Assembly: GCA_964460075.1 (NCBI GenBank)
Contig: CAYWPC010000007.1
Coordinates: forward strand, 1 to 64,000
Source: JAMBLL01 sp964460075
GTDB taxonomy: Bacteria > Actinomycetota > Acidimicrobiia > Spongiisociales > UBA5794
Direction of reading: 5' to 3'
DNA: 64,000 bases
The notes below the pieces were generated by a model, which did not search any database, had not been told where the DNA came from, and saw only the letters and a program-made list of their open reading frames with translations. Positions 62,202 through 64,000 of the stretch are shown in pieces. How positions within the stretch are numbered: the first letter of the stretch is position 1; each line of letters opens with the position of its first letter. A program made the position numbers and the translations under genes.

Positions 62202-63605
62202 GTGACCACAGTCGATATCGATCTAGGCAGTTACCAACTCGGCTGGTCCGACAAGGAAGATTACGTTTTCAAACCGGAGAAGGGTCTCGACGAGGAGCTC
62301 ATCCGCACGATCTCCTCGATGAAAGACGAGCCGGAGTGGATGCTCGACTTTCGGTTGAAGTCGTATCGGCGTTTCCTCAAGAAGCCGACGCCGCAGTGGG
62401 GCGGCGGTGGGCGCCTCAACGACATCGACTACGACGACATCTACTACTACATCAAGCCGACCGAGGGTCAGGAGAAGGATTGGGACATGGTTCCCGACTC
62501 CATCAAGGAGACCTATGAGAAGCTCGGCATCCCTGAGGCGGAACGCAAGTTCCTCGCCGGTGTCACGGCGCAGTACGAGTCCGAAGTCGTGTATCACCGA
62601 AATCGGGAAGATCTCGAAGAGCTCGGTGTCCTGTTCTGCGACATGGACACAGCCCTTCGCGAGTACCCGGAGCTTGTCAGGGAGTACTTCGGGACGATCA
62701 TCCCTCCGAACGACAACAAGTTCGCTGCGTTGAACTCGGCCGTGTGGTCCGGTGGCTCATTCATCTACGTGCCACCTGGCGTGCATCTCGAAGAGCCGCT
62801 TCAGGCATATTTCCGTATCAACGCAGAGAGCATGGGACAGTTCGAGAGGACGCTCATCATCGTCGACGAGGGTGCCTTCTGCCACTACGTCGAAGGGTGC
62901 TCTGCGCCGGTCTACACGAATGACTCGCTCCACGCGGCTGTCGTTGAGGTCATCATCAAAGAGGGTGGGCGTTGCCGATATACGACCATTCAGAACTGGT
63001 CGAACAACGTGCTCAACCTCGTAACGAAGCGTGCAGCTGCTTACAAGAACGCCACCATGGAGTGGATAGACGGCAACCTCGGGTCTGGACTCACGATGAA
63101 GTATCCCGCTGTCTGGCTCATGGAGGAGGGTGCGCACGGTGAGGTTCTCTCGATAGCGTTTGCGAACACCGGCCAGATCCTCGATGCCGGGGCGAAGATG
63201 GTCCATGCTGCATCGAATACCACGTCGTTGATCACTTCCAAGTCGATCAGCAAGGGTGGCGGACGCTCGGCGTATCGGGGCTTGGTGCGTGTCGAGGAAG
63301 GTGCGACGAACGCAAAGTCGTATGTGATGTGTGACGCGTTGCTTCTCGATGAGGACTCTCGCTCCGATACGTATCCGTACATGGAGATCGAGGAGTCGAA
63401 CGTCGACATCGGCCACGAGGCAACGGTTTCGAAGGTTGGAGAGGATCAGCTCTTTTACTTGATGAGCCGAGGGTTGACTGAGGCTCAGGCAACAGCAATG
63501 GTGGTGGCGGGGTTCATCGAGCCGATCGTCAAGGAGCTCCCCATGGAGTACGCCGTCGAGATGAACCGCCTCATCGAGCTCCAGATGGAAGGCTCCATAG
63601 GCTGA
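62202..63605 (+). CDS. sufB: Fe-S cluster assembly scaffold protein SufB
   Basis: SufB with SufC and SufD builds Fe-S clusters. The 467-residue product has 'SMKDEPEWMLDFRLKSYRRF', 'FIYVPPGVHLEEPLQAYFRI', 'VDEGAFCHYVEGCSAPVYT', 'NDSLHAAVVEVIIKEGGRCR', and the C-terminal 'SRGLTEAQATAMVVAGFIEP', all in family order. GTG 62202 follows GAGGAG by about 7 nt. sufC, sufD, sufS or sufR are not beside it, unlike the usual actinobacterial suf cluster. In the 272-nt upstream gap I see no second gene and no clear regulator site. Confidence 0.93.
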   Translation: MTTVDIDLGSYQLGWSDKEDYVFKPEKGLDEELIRTISSMKDEPEWMLDFRLKSYRRFLKKPTPQWGGGGRLNDIDYDDIYYYIKPTEGQEKDWDMVPDSIKETYEKLGIPEAERKFLAGVTAQYESEVVYHRNREDLEELGVLFCDMDTALREYPELVREYFGTIIPPNDNKFAALNSAVWSGGSFIYVPPGVHLEEPLQAYFRINAESMGQFERTLIIVDEGAFCHYVEGCSAPVYTNDSLHAAVVEVIIKEGGRCRYTTIQNWSNNVLNLVTKRAAAYKNATMEWIDGNLGSGLTMKYPAVWLMEEGAHGEVLSIAFANTGQILDAGAKMVHAASNTTSLITSKSISKGGGRSAYRGLVRVEEGATNAKSYVMCDALLLDEDSRSDTYPYMEIEESNVDIGHEATVSKVGEDQLFYLMSRGLTEAQATAMVVAGFIEPIVKELPMEYAVEMNRLIELQMEGSIG

Positions 63606-63608
63606 GGG

Positions 63609-63654
63609 GTCTGGCGTAGGAAACCGCAACATGTTGCGGTTTCCTACGCCAGAC
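63609..63654. repeat. Perfect 46-nt palindrome between sufB and nucS (palindrome family, copy 4)
   Basis: Two 23-nt arms pair without mismatch around 63631/63632. The arm core TGGCGTAGGAAACCGCAA is the same as in copy 1; the central bases differ by one compensating pair (CATG instead of GATC). It begins 3 nt after the sufB stop. No T-run follows. Confidence 0.96.
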
Positions 63655-63678
63655 GCCGAGCAGGTAGCCTCATGGCGC

Positions 63679-64000
63679 ATGCGTATCCGAATTGCTGAAT
63701 GCACCGTCCGCTATGAGGGCCGCCTCAACGCCTATCTGCCGTTAGCAACCCGTCTCATCATGGTGAAGGCCGACGGCTGCGTCGCGGTCCACGCCGACGG
63801 TGGCGCATACAAGCCGCTCAACTGGATGAACGCCCCCAACACGTTGGTTGAGGAAGAAGACCTGTGGATCGTGATGAATCCGAAGGGTGAGAAGCTCATC
63901 ATCGAGTTTGGGGAGATACATTTCGAGACGTCCCTCCACATGGGGGAGGATCCGGGTCTTCAGAAGGACGGCGTCGAGTTGGAGCTCCAGCGTCTCCTTG
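63679..64000 (+). CDS. nucS: Mismatch-specific endonuclease NucS (EndoMS), 5' part
   Basis: The visible 107 residues match the N-terminal DNA-binding half of NucS: 'IRIAECTVRYEGRLNAYLPL', 'RLIMVKADGCVAVHADGG', 'AYKPLNWMNAPN' and 'EDLWIVMNPKGEKLIIEFGE'. NucS makes double-strand cuts at mismatches and gives actinobacteria and archaea mismatch correction without MutS/MutL. The catalytic RecB-like half lies past the window end. ATG 63679 is used. It follows sufB by 73 nt and a palindrome. Confidence 0.92.
   Translation, partial: MRIRIAECTVRYEGRLNAYLPLATRLIMVKADGCVAVHADGGAYKPLNWMNAPNTLVEEEDLWIVMNPKGEKLIIEFGEIHFETSLHMGEDPGLQKDGVELELQRLL

Overview
The window looks like chromosome of a GC-rich actinobacterium, most likely a lineage outside the best-studied mycobacteria and streptomycetes (Acidimicrobiia-like is a guess). 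The reasons are the order rsmI / metG / tatD / rsmA / ispE / glmU / prs / rplY / pth / mfd / mazG / eno / ftsB / DUF501 / ppx, a NucS-type mismatch endonuclease, a menaquinone gene set, an F420-type luciferase-like oxidoreductase, an Eis-type acetyltransferase and many GTG starts. Most genes sit in tightly packed runs with 1-17 nt overlaps.

Region by region. 0-6 kb: rRNA and tRNA maintenance (rsmI, metG, tatD, rsmA, ispE) with a divergent AbrB-type regulator. 6-11.6 kb: tRNA-Gln, glmU, prs, then an isocitrate dehydrogenase kinase/phosphatase (aceK) wedged between prs and rplY-pth. 11.6-18 kb: glpK, a CDP-alcohol phosphatidyltransferase, an epimerase, mfd. 18-23.6 kb: parvulin-type lipoprotein, MazG fusion, enolase, FtsB-like, DUF501, Ppx/GppA. 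23.6-28 kb: a second-type EF-G, tRNA-Leu, a small SHOCT protein and an ABC-F ATPase. 28-31 kb: a two-component system divergent from a secreted protein. 30.8-42 kb: a GNAT/acyl-CoA synthetase fusion, CBS-BON protein, and the menaquinone genes menF, menD, menA, menB, menE with a candidate menH. 42.1-43.8 kb: a complete IS1182-family insertion sequence. 43.8-54.2 kb: membrane phosphatase-like protein, PQQ-repeat lipoprotein, a heterodimeric ABC exporter, and four metabolic enzymes. 54.2-55.7 kb: a cysteine synthase-tusA operon with a poly-cysteine leader peptide and terminator. 55.9-64 kb: glutamate synthase gltB-gltD, a lone sufB, and the start of nucS.

The most unusual signals are: (1) four long, nearly perfect palindromes (46-64 nt) at gene ends that share outer GCGTA/TACGC arms while their inner stems covary; (2) a 21-residue near-leaderless leader peptide with three consecutive Cys codons ahead of an intrinsic terminator and a cysteine synthase gene; (3) aceK in an actinobacterial context, its stop codon lying inside one of the palindromes; (4) a pth gene with no ATG, GTG or TTG start that would keep its catalytic histidine; (5) an IS element that duplicated CTAG exactly at a neighbour's stop codon. 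I found no CRISPR array, prophage or rRNA operon.
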